Origin: Hericium rajendrae
Taxonomy: Eukaryota > Basidiomycota > Agaricomycetes > Russulales > Hericiaceae
DNA: 64,000 nucleotides
Direction of reading: 5' to 3'
Assembly (NCBI GenBank): GCA_033439255.1
Contig: CM065888.1
Span: 310,001-374,000, forward strand
Part shown: positions 23,847 to 33,317 of the stretch, one piece after another
How the letters are laid out: each line of letters starts with the position of its first letter
Numbering within the stretch: the stretch's first letter is position 1
Made by a program: the position numbers and the translations under genes
Notes under the pieces: model-generated
Told to the model about the DNA's origin: nothing
Database searches by the model: none
What the model saw: only the letters and a program-made list of their open reading frames with translations

Positions 23847-24970
23847 GATGAAAGATGTAGAAAACGCGGTAAGGGAAGCGGATGTAAGAAAATAATGATC
23901 ATCCGCACCGCCCCGCTCTTTCTTATAGGCAGGTTGTCCTTGCTATCGGCCCAGGAAAGCGGCTGGCTTGCTCCAGGAGGCCCATTCTTCGTCAAAAGTA
24001 AATGAACATCCTGTCGGGGCGATTCATTGCTCCTGTCGTGGTGAGAGATGCATCTAATCACCGTGACATACTAGATCTGTTCTTCATTTGGTGTGTCCAA
24101 CGTCATGCCAGCCCGTGGGTTTAGAGACAGTCACTCATCACCGTGAAGCAACGGCCAACTACCCGCGCGAGGTGTGCTGTATGAAGGCTGTATGACGGCG
24201 CTTATCGATGCGCCCTGCGATAGGATGGTCATGTACTTCTCAAGACATACGATGAACGTTTGCGGCGCGTCACCATCGTAAGTCACCACTTGACCCTGAC
24301 AACACTTCGACTGACCCTGGCGAAGGGGCCTTTGCACTAGCCTTGTGTTTCAGACTTGCATTGGGCATGTCCGTACGCCATGTCTCTTTCTCTGCTAACT
24401 CCTCAGCAACGAGGAACTCAGCAGAGACGAACGACACCAACAGTGCATGGTCAATATCTGCTTTTTGGTACGCATAACGCCCGCTAAATCAGCGCACGTG
24501 CAAGTTCCAGATGCGTTTATATCAGACCTGCAGACCACAGATGAGTGTTGGTTCGTTCTAGGAAGACATGTCAGGGCCAAACTACTTCCATGCACACGCG
24601 GCATTATCGCTGCTCCTTCTCATCCTTTAGTCAGGGCATGATCGGGGGGTGCACGATCAAGGTGCGGACCTGTGCGATCTTTGTGCCCGTATGTCGTGTG
24701 CCTTGCTCGAATGTCACTTCTGTTGTCCAGACGATGCGAAAGGTTGCACCATTCCAAAGAGACAAGCGCGGGCACGCAATCTAGTGCGAAAGAAGTTGAT
24801 CGACGTTTTGACACTGACATGCAGCGGGGAAGCATAACTCGACAAAGACATCGGTCCCGATGTGCAAGTGACGAAAGGAGGCATTTTGCTTTGCAGCCCA
24901 ACAGATAAAGATTGAGAGAAACGGCCATCCTTTGACCAACGTGAAAACATACTACATCGATTCAATCAGC
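23847..24970. other. Upstream region of P450 3, no gene seen
   Basis: Only short unrelated openings are present on either strand. No repeat or RNA gene was recognised. Confidence 0.4.
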
Positions 24971-25770
24971 GCAGACTATAAAAACAAGGTCTAAATTCTC
25001 GAAAGACTCAGGCGCAGGCGCCTCATCGCATCACTGTCAGTCAGTGTGCATCCCCTGCGAAGCCCGGCCCCATCATCGCAGCGAGGGGAAATTGCAAAGG
25101 CAGAGGGGCAGCCTAAGGTTCCGGAAGTCGGCAGTGTTATTTTGCCGTGCGACCTCTCCTCCACCCGAGAAGACACATTGGGCGAGCGTGTCGGTCAGGG
25201 TCCTTCGGTATGTGCATCAGCCTCTATTCTGCATAAGAAGACCGCAGACTTACCACGCAGATGGCTTGCAGCAGGGAGCGAAAGTCATGACCGTTCGTTG
25301 GCCACGGGGAGTCAGCCAGCTAGATGCGCTTCGACTCGTTGGCCAGCGCCCGGCGCTGGCGCGCTCACGCCGAAGGAGCAGATGGGGCACGCCCGACACT
25401 GCTTGCCTCTCCCGAAGGCAAGAAGGTCGGTGCGCCCCACGGGCGGATGGGGTTTGAGTCGACGAGGAGGCGGGCTTTATAGGAATTCGGATGTGACATA
25501 GGTTATTTATTGGTCCTGATTCCGGAATGAAAGTATGATGCGTAAATCGATTGCTTGGAGTGAACCACAACGGCTTCGAGACGCGCATGAAAGAGCCGTA
25601 GAGTGCGTCGGGCTCTAGGTGATTGACGAGGCTTTGGTTGCATCGAGATGACGGGGGGGAGGCCTTTGTCGATGACGTACCTTGTCTCGCGACTCGGCGT
25701 TGTCAAACTTCTGAGGCGGCGAAAGGCGGGGTGCGACAGGAAAGACGCGTTTGAATGTCTTGGATGATGC
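24970..25770. repeat. Copy A of a diverged local duplication
   Basis: Blocks in this stretch match 26570-27640 in the same order. At the left is a CTATAAAAAC TATA-like start followed by a CAGGCGCnGGCGCC block. In the middle is CTTCGGTAnnTGnATCAGC with a nearby minus-strand GTAAGT/GTAAGC donor. At the right is a minus-strand TATA box in a GAGGAGGCGGnnTTTATAGGA block. The layout suggests duplicated promoters facing each other. A minus-strand reading (ATG near 25294, intron, about 54 residues) is possible in copy A but is not conserved in copy B. Confidence 0.5.
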
Positions 25771-26569
25771 AACTTGACATATGCCGCATACGAGGATCAG
25801 ACTCAAAGGGAGCGAACGTTGTCATAGGCATGAGTTTTCAAATTCTGACTGGCGCTATGATATCCTCGTCAGCAAACATCAATATAGGCGGTTCATACCA
25901 GACTTCTCAGTCGCAGTCAGTAGATCCAGAATCGCGAGGATATGTGTCGGGGCTCTCGCGCTGTCGAAAGACACAGCGTGACGCGCCTGCTTCACGGCGT
26001 ATGTCTTTGGTTCTAGGCAGGCGATATCCTGCGATATGAGATAGCCTGCAGAGTACTATAATCAGTGTTGACCGCCAACCTACCGTGTGGGTCTGTGGGC
26101 TGATGAAGAATAGGCATGATCGTGATCGAGGCGGGTACTCCATGTCGTCCACGTCGATGCCCGTGTGCGGTGTCGTTGAAGACTTGTTCTGTCATCACCT
26201 TACATACAACCGCACAGAATAGCCACAAGGCAGCAAGACGCGCGCAGGGAGAAAAACGTCCAAAATAGAAGACATCGACGAGACAGGATGATGGACGAAG
26301 CAAAGACGGCGTTAGCGAGAAATGAGTGAGTCGAGCTCGGAGACGCCCTTCCGGCGGACCTGTCGCGATGTCGACTTCATGCACTTTCAACAGCTGAAAG
26401 GAAACCGGAAGAATGGCAGTCCAAAAGATGACAATCAGCACTTTGACGTCCTAACAGGAAGCGGCAGATCACAACCGCACAAAGCCCTTTCGATGAACTG
26501 GCAGACGAATGAATCCAATGCTCTCCTTGTAACTTACGTACCAAAGAAACAAAAGATGAATACAAGGAC

Positions 26570-27640
26570 TGCAAACCATATAAAAACATGGTTTCAATTC
26601 CAAAAAGCCCAGGCGCCGGCGCCCGCTGCATCGAATATCGCAATCAGGCATCCACCCCGTCCTCTCCTGCCCCACAGCTCTCCGTTCCCTGATCCTCCTG
26701 CTTTGGCCCTTCCATCATTCACTCAAAGCAATCTCACACTACAGCTACACCTCCAGCAAGCCCACATCGACTTTAATGGGTCATCAGCCCCGTGCGCAAC
26801 CACGGCGCCGTCCCGCCAGAGGAACCCACAACATGACTATCACACACCGTATACGCCTCTGAGCTATGCGCGATGGGAGCTCCAATCCCTCGTGCGTTGG
26901 CGCTGGTGGTGCGGGGAATGTGGTATGTGGGTAGGCCTATGAAGGAGGCAGCGATGAGCGGGTTAGTCGGCGAAGGTACCTGCTCGCCAAGTATGGGAGA
27001 TTCTATCCCTCCTTTGCTGCTGTACTGACCTGCGGTAACAGGCGGCCGGACTGCGGGACATGCGGCATTAGGGCCGCACGCCGGTCGGACCCGTTCAAGC
27101 TCCTGGCACGCGTGCGGATGCGCGAGTTGCACGGTAATGTTCCTCTTCGGTACATGTATCAGCTTCTCATATCCGCGCACGCAAATGGCAGGCTTACCTA
27201 TACACTCAGCGGTGCGAATGCCACAGCCGAAGGTTCGGCAGGTAGGCAGCGGCGACGTCAGGGCGGGATGGGAGTGGATCTGCAGTGTGTCTGGCGGTAC
27301 TGATCCGGGTGTTGAGGAGTCCGTGGGGATTGGAGGAGTCTGACGCGAGCCCGACGCACACGCCTCTCGCGAAGGCAGAGTGGGTCGGGCGCGCTGCGCG
27401 GACGGATGCAGTCTGGGGAACGAGGAGGCGGATTTTATAGGAGGGGGGGTGGCATAGGTCGAGATCTTGATTCTAAATGATGATGATGCGTTAGGCTAGT
27501 ACTTGGTGTGACTTACGACGCTGTAAGGCGCACGAAGAGACGAAAGGGCGCGTTTGGTCTGACGACTGACGGGGCTTTGGGATGTTAAGGCGAAAGCCGG
27601 TATGCGGTGCAAAGGCGGGATAGGTCACCTTCGATGATGA
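26570..27640. repeat. Copy B of a diverged local duplication
   Basis: This copy is longer than copy A because of an insertion of roughly 300 bp in its left half. It keeps the ATATAAAAAC block near 26577 and the inverted TTTATAG box near 27433. No reading frame is shared with copy A over any useful length, so if a gene existed at least one copy has decayed. It may instead represent regulatory or non-coding sequence. Confidence 0.5.
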
Positions 27641-28262
27641 CATCTATTCTTTCGTGGCCATGCGCTCATATGGTAAGACATGCAAAAGGCGGGCTTGGAT
27701 TCCTTCAGCGATGAAAGCTCGTTGTCTCGCAGCCAAAAGCCATGTGATTGTCCAGCCTAAAAGGCGGAGCGACTGGCTTTGACGAGCAGCTCCATACGTC
27801 TCTGGGCGCAACCATAGAGTACCCGAAGGGCAGCTGCATCCTAAAGAACGATGTGCGGGTGAGTATGTGCCCGCCCGGGTGGATGCCGTATGGGGATACA
27901 TAAGGAGCGAACGGCATGCGTAGGGCGGCGGGCGTGCCATTCTCCGACGTCCGACTGTCGCTGTTCTTTCATCAGAACGCGATAAAGACGAGAATTTATA
28001 CCTTTCCGTTTGGTCACGTTCGGTAAACCCATGGCACCTGCATGGCGCAGTGCCTCCCGCCGTCGAAGTCATGAAGCCTATTCCGACCGACTTCATGCTG
28101 GTATGTCGCCCTTCGGCGCCCTGGGATAGGACCTACATCTGAGCCATTTGCGGCGATGAAGAGAAAGTACGATGACTGTTAATGGAAGACACGACCAATC
28201 TGATGGGATGTCCGAAGTTGCGAGGTAGGCGTCGCTAATGCGGCTGTAGCATCGTCCATTAC

Positions 28263-28520
28263 TTAGTCGCGCCCCGGGGCACCAACATTGTACACAAAGA
28301 TCCAGTGCCATGAGATGCATGCGACGAGGAGCAGAGCGTTGACGATAAAGACCGTCGAGGATAGAGACAGCAGTGGTGGTACGATAGAGACGTGTGAGGA
28401 GCGGGGAACGAAAGCGGAGATTGCCTCCGCGTCCGCGGGGTCGAGGAGATCTGCTCGAAGGAAGGAAGGAAGGAGACGTTGCTGGCGACACCAACGGCGG
28501 TCGACGGATACGTACAGCAT
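28263..28520 (-). CDS. Possible small membrane protein
   Basis: This 85-residue frame ends in a convincing hydrophobic helix (SSTVFIVNALLLVACISW) followed by a short tail to TAG 28263. Its first half is polar. No start signal or intron confirms it, and a second frame overlaps on the same strand. I do not recognise the family. Confidence 0.3.
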   Translation of the reverse strand: MLYVSVDRRWCRQQRLLPSFLRADLLDPADAEAISAFVPRSSHVSIVPPLLSLSSTVFIVNALLLVACISWHWIFVYNVGAPGRD

Positions 28521-28597
28521 CGTCTGATTTCTGCCACCTCGGCAAATTATTACAGCTTCATATGCGGTTGCTGCCCTTCCACTTCAATATTTTTAGG

Positions 28598-28604
28598 TAT
28601 ATAA
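28598..28604 (+). promoter_or_regulatory. TATA-like box of the second F-box gene
   Basis: TATATAA lies about 90 nt upstream of the ATG at 28691, at a distance typical of fungal core promoters. Confidence 0.4.
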
Positions 28605-28690
28605 CATCGAGGCCCCGATATCATCGCCCGCAGGTTCCCCGCACTCGCCTTACGTCTCTCCGGCCCCGTACCTGCAGCCTTAGCCCAGCG

Positions 28691-29779
28691 ATGCCCTCCC
28701 TCTCGACGCTCCCGGAGGAGCTCGTCTCCGACATCCTCGCCTACGCCCTGCACCCCTCGCCCCACCCGCACCGCGCCGCCGCCCTCCGCGCCTGCCGCGC
28801 CCTCCACCGCATCGGCACGCCCCACCTCTACCGCACCGCCCCCCTGCGCACGCCGCACGCCGCCAACGCCCTCGCGTACACCCTCGCGGCGCGCCCCGAC
28901 CTCGCCGTCCACATCCGCGAGCTCTACGCCGCCGCGGCGTGGCTCTGCCTCGCGGACATCCTCCCCGCCCTCGGCACGCTCGACCTCCTCGACCTCACGC
29001 TCAACGCCGACCGCTCGCCCGGCAGCGCCGAGCCGCTCGCCGCCGCCCTAGCCTCGCCCGCCCTCGACGTGCGCACGCTCGTCCTCCGCAAAGGCCCCGC
29101 ATACCTCACCCAGTCGCGCGTCGCAACGCTCGTCGACGGCCTCGCTGTCGCCGTCCCCACCTGGCCTTCCCTCGTGCGTTTCCCTCTCCGCCTCCCACGA
29201 ATCGTACTAACTCCTTAGCTCAATGCAGACTTCCGTAACTTTCGCCTTACGCCTCGCCCACCCGGCATCAAGCGCGCACCAGAGCGCCGTCGCGCGCCTC
29301 ACCGCCGCATTCGGCGCGCACCCCGCGCTGCGCACCGTGCGCGCGCTCGTCCCGCAGACATGGAGCCCCGCGCTGCTCGTCGTCGCCGCGAACCCCGCGC
29401 TGCGCCGCGTCGTGCTCCTCAGCGCCGAGCCGGCGTGGGCCGTCGACGCCGATGCGCCGGCGGGCGGGAGTGTGGATGGACGGTGGTGGGAGATGGGGCT
29501 GTGGTGGCGCGAGGCGCGGAAGCACGCGCGGCTCGTTGCGCTCGTGGAGGCGGGCAGGTGCGCTCTGTTCTCTGTTTGTGCCGTATGTGTTTGCTTATGG
29601 GGGGTCGCAGTGTGGAGCATGCGCCGGTGTCGCGTATGCGCGCGCAGACGGTCAGTGTCGCGCATCCGCAGTATCGCTGTCCGCTGCCTGCCGCGGACGA
29701 CGCGCCCGGGTGCTGCGAGGACAAGGCGCCGCAGGACGCCGCGCCGGGGCGGGCGCGCAGCGCGACGATGGGACATTAG
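28691..29779 (+). CDS. F-box-like protein, GC-rich
   Basis: Exons 28691-29173, 29229-29557 and 29611-29779 encode 326 residues. The N terminus STLPEELVSDILAYALH is a typical basidiomycete F-box start, followed by RAAALRACRALHRIGTPHLY as the second half of the motif. The middle is Leu/Ala-rich and repetitive, consistent with degenerate leucine-rich repeats. The tail carries four Cys, including a CC pair. It likely acts as an SCF adaptor with an unknown target. Codon third positions are almost all C or G, so antisense frames stay open and should be ignored. The intron branch site TACTAAC at 29205 supports the first splice. Confidence 0.75.
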
Positions 29780-30854
29780 CGCATCGCTTGTGCAATGCAA
29801 AGTAGACATTGTATGACATGCGCCGTGTACATGCGATATACCCCTTCTTGGTCCCGTTTTCTTATTTCTTGTTGTTCTTGGTCGCATGGATGGAGTTCTT
29901 CTCGGATTTCTTGGGTTTTGGTTCTGGTTTATACCCTTTTGCTGCTAATACCATGTTCATGATTAACGCCCTGCTGTATTGGTTCTATCGCGTGGAGGAG
30001 GGGACAGATGTCCGTCAGAGGTGCGTAAATCCTGGCATTCCTTTCGTCTTTGGACATATCCGCATCGAGAGCGACGGCCCCGCGCGTCACGCACACGGTC
30101 GAAGGAAGCAACACCGTCGACGTTCTCAAGCGCTCTCTTGCTCGACAAGCCATGCTTTGGGGCCGCAAAGTATACACCTGTACGCCTTCTTTCCCCACAA
30201 TCTTCATCTGCCTGCCTCGACATCCGGCAAGAGCAACCGTCTGGCCGCGCAAATTTGGACTGCGGCGGTAATATCCCCGCGTCCCGTCCTGGCCTGTGCA
30301 GCCCGTCGAGCAGAAGGACACTTCGCGCCGTTTGTTTCCGTTGCGTGAGGCGCACGAATAGACAATGCTGTTCTGCCATTCAGGCCACGGGCGGCGTATG
30401 TCTGTCATCCACAATCGGCGACGATTCTTCTTTGCCAGAACGCCACCCTGCGCTTCAGGTCCTGATGCGCCGTTTCCGAGGACGATATTTCCTGCACTGT
30501 GTCGTCTGGACCGATGCGACTGGGCGATAAATGCTCTGGACTTCTCGTGCTTGTGTTCGCAACGATACCGGTGTCCTCTGGACATCATCATATATACTTT
30601 CCTTCCTGATTTCAAGAAGAAGCTCGAGCGATTCGCAAGGAGAGATGAGAATGCGAGAATTAATGTGATTGCTCCGTTCCACCTCATAAGCCCTTGTAAA
30701 GTACTTGAGCGCCGACGACGCAGCGATGGTATCGATAGCAAAGGAAAAGAAAGTAAGTGACTATGATAGGCGTGTCCTAGTGATGGCTGCGTGCGTGAGT
30801 CCGTGAAGTCCGTCACTCAAGTATAGAAAGGAGTCGGAAGGCGTAAGTAGGGGT
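29780..30854. other. Spacer with a long unsupported minus-strand opening
   Basis: A 295-codon opening runs on the minus strand from 30816 to about 29929. It has no domain, no splice signals and a mixed composition, and short openings overlap it on the other strand. I treat it as probably non-coding but cannot exclude an orphan gene. Confidence 0.3.
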
Positions 30855-33317
30855 TTAGAGGATGTGGGCTGCGCCCGCACCGGCCTCCTTCACACCGACG
30901 ACGTGACCGACGTGTGCGACGAGGCCCTCGGCACCGGCGGCGTCGACGAGGCCGCGGCCGACGCGAATACCGCCGACTGCGCCCTCGCCGACACCGACGA
31001 GGTGGCCGACGTTTGCGACAAGACCCTCAGCACCAGCGGCATCCAGGATGTCACGGCCAACTTTGATTCCGCCAACAGCGCCTTCACCGACACCGACCAG
31101 GTGGCCGACATTGGCGACGAGGCCCTCGGCGCCAGCAGCATCCAGAATGTCACGGCCGACATGGATAGCACCGACCGCGCCCTCTCCAACTCCAACAAGG
31201 TGGCCAACGTTCGCAACGAGACCTTCAGCGCCCGCGGTGTCGAGAATATCACGGCCGACGTGCGCAACGCCAGCGGCACCCTCCTTTACTCCAGCGATGT
31301 GACCGACGTGTGCGACGAGACCCTCGGCACCGACAGCGTCGACAAGGCCGCGACCAACATGGATGGCGCCAACAGCACCTTCACCAACACCGACGAGATG
31401 GCCGACGTTGGCAACAAGGCCCTCGGCACCGGCGGCGTCCAGAATGTCACGACCGATGTGGATGGCACCGACCGCGCCCTCTCCAACTCCAACGAGGTGA
31501 CCGACATTTGCAACGAGTCCCTCAGCACCGGCAGCGTCGAGGATATCGCGACCGACGTGGATGGCGCCAACGGCGCCTTCTCCGACGCCAACGAGGTGGC
31601 CGACATTAGCGACGAGGCCCTCGGCACCTGCAGCGTCAAGGATGTCACGACCGATGTGAAGGTCGCCAACGGCACCCTCCTTAACTCCAACAAGGTGGCC
31701 AACGTTCGCAACGAGACCCTCGGCACCAGCAGCGTCGACGAGGCCGCGACCGACATGGATGGCACCAACAGCACCTTCGCCAACTCCAACGAGGTGACCG
31801 ACATTTGCAACGAGTCCCTCAGCTCCGACAGCATCCAGAATGTCGCGACCGACGTGAGCAACACCCGCACCGGCTTCCTTGACTCCAACGACATGGCCGA
31901 CCTTGGCGGCGAGAGCCTCGGCACCGGCAGCATCGACGAGACCACGGCCAACGTGAACAGCGCCCTTCGCGCCCTCAGCAACACCGACGACGTGCCCGAC
32001 GTGAGCAGCAGCACCCTCGGCACCAGCAGCGCCAACGAAATGACGGCCGACATGAGCAGCTCCCTTGGAACCTTCGGCGACACCAACGACGTGTCCGATC
32101 TTGGCGGCAGCACCTTCAGCGCCAGCAGCATCGACGACGTGACGGAGGACGTGGAGACCACCGACGGCGCCTTCTTTGACACCGACGAGGTTTCCGACAT
32201 TGGCGACGAGACCTTCGGCGCCGACAGCGTCAACAAGACCGCGGCGACCAATATGGGCGGCGCCCTTGGCACCCTCGGCGACACCGACGACGTGACCAAC
32301 ATGTGCGGCAGCGGCCTCGGCACCAGCGGCGTCGATGTTGCGCGCAGAAACGGTGGCGGAGACACAGGCGTCGAGAGAAGCGTTAGGGATGAAACCTGCG
32401 ACACAAGCTGAGACCTTGCACTTCGCGGACTCGCAGGCGACGCTGTGGACGTTGGGAATGGTGGAGCAGTCGATACCGACAGCAGCGGCCACACCGGCGG
32501 CGTCGCGCGACGTGAGCGTGGAGAAGGGCGAGGGGATCATGCAACCACCGCCTGTAAACAAGATATCAGAAACTGACCAGCCGGGTATTAGATGGATAGG
32601 ACTTACAAGACTCGAGGTCAGACGCGACGTCGACACACTCCCATCCCTTGCCGTTAGAACCACCGGGGACACCGCAGAGCATCTTGCCAACATCGCACTT
32701 GGGAGGTCCGGAGCGACCACGGCGAGACGAGGGCGCCTGCGAACCGCACCCTTGGGGGAAGCTACCGCACTGGCCGTTGCACTCGGTCTTGGGCGCGGGG
32801 CAACCACAGCTCTGGGGGATGCTGTTCGTGTTGTTGGGGTCGACACCCTGCGCGTAGACGGGCTCGTAGCCGTCCTGGCAGTGGAAGTTGCAGGGTGCGT
32901 CCTTGGTCGCACACCATTGCACGGCGTGCTCAGGGTACTGGCAGTTCTGCTTGTTTTGGTTGCCGTTGATCTGTGAACCGCGTGTGAGAACATGGAATTA
33001 GACATCGTATAACAGAATCTACATACCAGGCCCTCGAGGATGTTGAGCACCTCGCGCTCGCCGGCAAGGAGGACACCAGCCTGGCAAATGGGGTTGGTCT
33101 TGACGAAGTCGGGGAGGATGGACAGGCACAGGCAGACGTCGAGGTGGCCGACGACGATGTTAAGGACATTGAGGTCGAGGTCGAGGCCGGCACAGACATC
33201 GACGAGGCCGCGCGATGATAGAGGATTATGGCGGGAAGTCAATGCGTTATGACGCGAGGAAGCGAGAGCAGAGCCCGCGCCCGCCAGGAATAGCGGGAGG
33301 GTAGTCGAGAACTTCAT
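30855..33317 (-). CDS. PriA-like secreted Cys-rich protein with 15 C-terminal 33-residue repeats
   Basis: Exons 33317-33027, 32970-32607 and 32551-30855 encode 783 residues. A signal peptide (MKFSTTLPLFLAGAGSALAS) opens the protein. The Cys-rich part matches the family of the Lentinula priA product: CNFHCQDGYEPVY, CGCPAPKTECNGQCG, FPQGCGSQAPSSRR, CDVGKMLCGVPGG, then CGGCMIPSPF, GIDCSTIPNVHSVACESAKC and CVAGFIPNASLDACV. After that come fifteen tandem repeats of about 33 residues with consensus DAAGAEGLVANVGHLVGV, a Gly/Ala/Glu segment and HVGRDIL. The last is cut short at HIL before TAA. Known PriA-like proteins end soon after the Cys-rich part, so the repeat tail is unusual. It is probably an extracellular or wall-associated structural protein expressed in fruiting or surface tissue, by analogy with priA. 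Confidence 0.88.
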   Translation of the reverse strand: MKFSTTLPLFLAGAGSALASSRHNALTSRHNPLSSRGLVDVCAGLDLDLNVLNIVVGHLDVCLCLSILPDFVKTNPICQAGVLLAGEREVLNILEGLVCRFCYTMSNSMFSHAVHRSTATKTSRTASTLSTPCNGVRPRTHPATSTARTATSPSTRRVSTPTTRTASPRAVVAPRPRPSATASAVASPKGAVRRRPRLAVVAPDLPSAMLARCSAVSPVVLTARDGSVSTSRLTSSLVSPIHLIPGWSVSDILFTGGGCMIPSPFSTLTSRDAAGVAAAVGIDCSTIPNVHSVACESAKCKVSACVAGFIPNASLDACVSATVSARNIDAAGAEAAAAHVGHVVGVAEGAKGAAHIGRRGLVDAVGAEGLVANVGNLVGVKEGAVGGLHVLRHVVDAAGAEGAAAKIGHVVGVAEGSKGAAHVGRHFVGAAGAEGAAAHVGHVVGVAEGAKGAVHVGRGLVDAAGAEALAAKVGHVVGVKEAGAGVAHVGRDILDAVGAEGLVANVGHLVGVGEGAVGAIHVGRGLVDAAGAEGLVANVGHLVGVKEGAVGDLHIGRDILDAAGAEGLVANVGHLVGVGEGAVGAIHVGRDILDAAGAEGLVANVGHLVGVGEGAVGAIHIGRDILDAAGAEGLVANVGHLVGVGEGAVGAIHVGRGLVDAVGAEGLVAHVGHIAGVKEGAAGVAHVGRDILDTAGAEGLVANVGHLVGVGEGAVGAIHVGRDILDAAGAEGLVANVGHLVGVGEGAVGGIKVGRDILDAAGAEGLVANVGHLVGVGEGAVGGIRVGRGLVDAAGAEGLVAHVGHVVGVKEAGAGAAHIL
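30858..32350 (-). repeat. Fifteen tandem 99-bp coding repeats
   Basis: The 99-bp units encode the 33-residue repeats of the PriA-like protein. Units near the middle and 3' end are almost identical, while those next to the Cys-rich part are more diverged. This is the pattern expected from repeated unequal exchange at one end. Confidence 0.9.

Noticed and set aside
29929-30816. 295-codon minus-strand opening
   Set aside because: It has no domain, no splice signals and no start context. Several openings overlap it on the other strand, as expected in GC-rich DNA.
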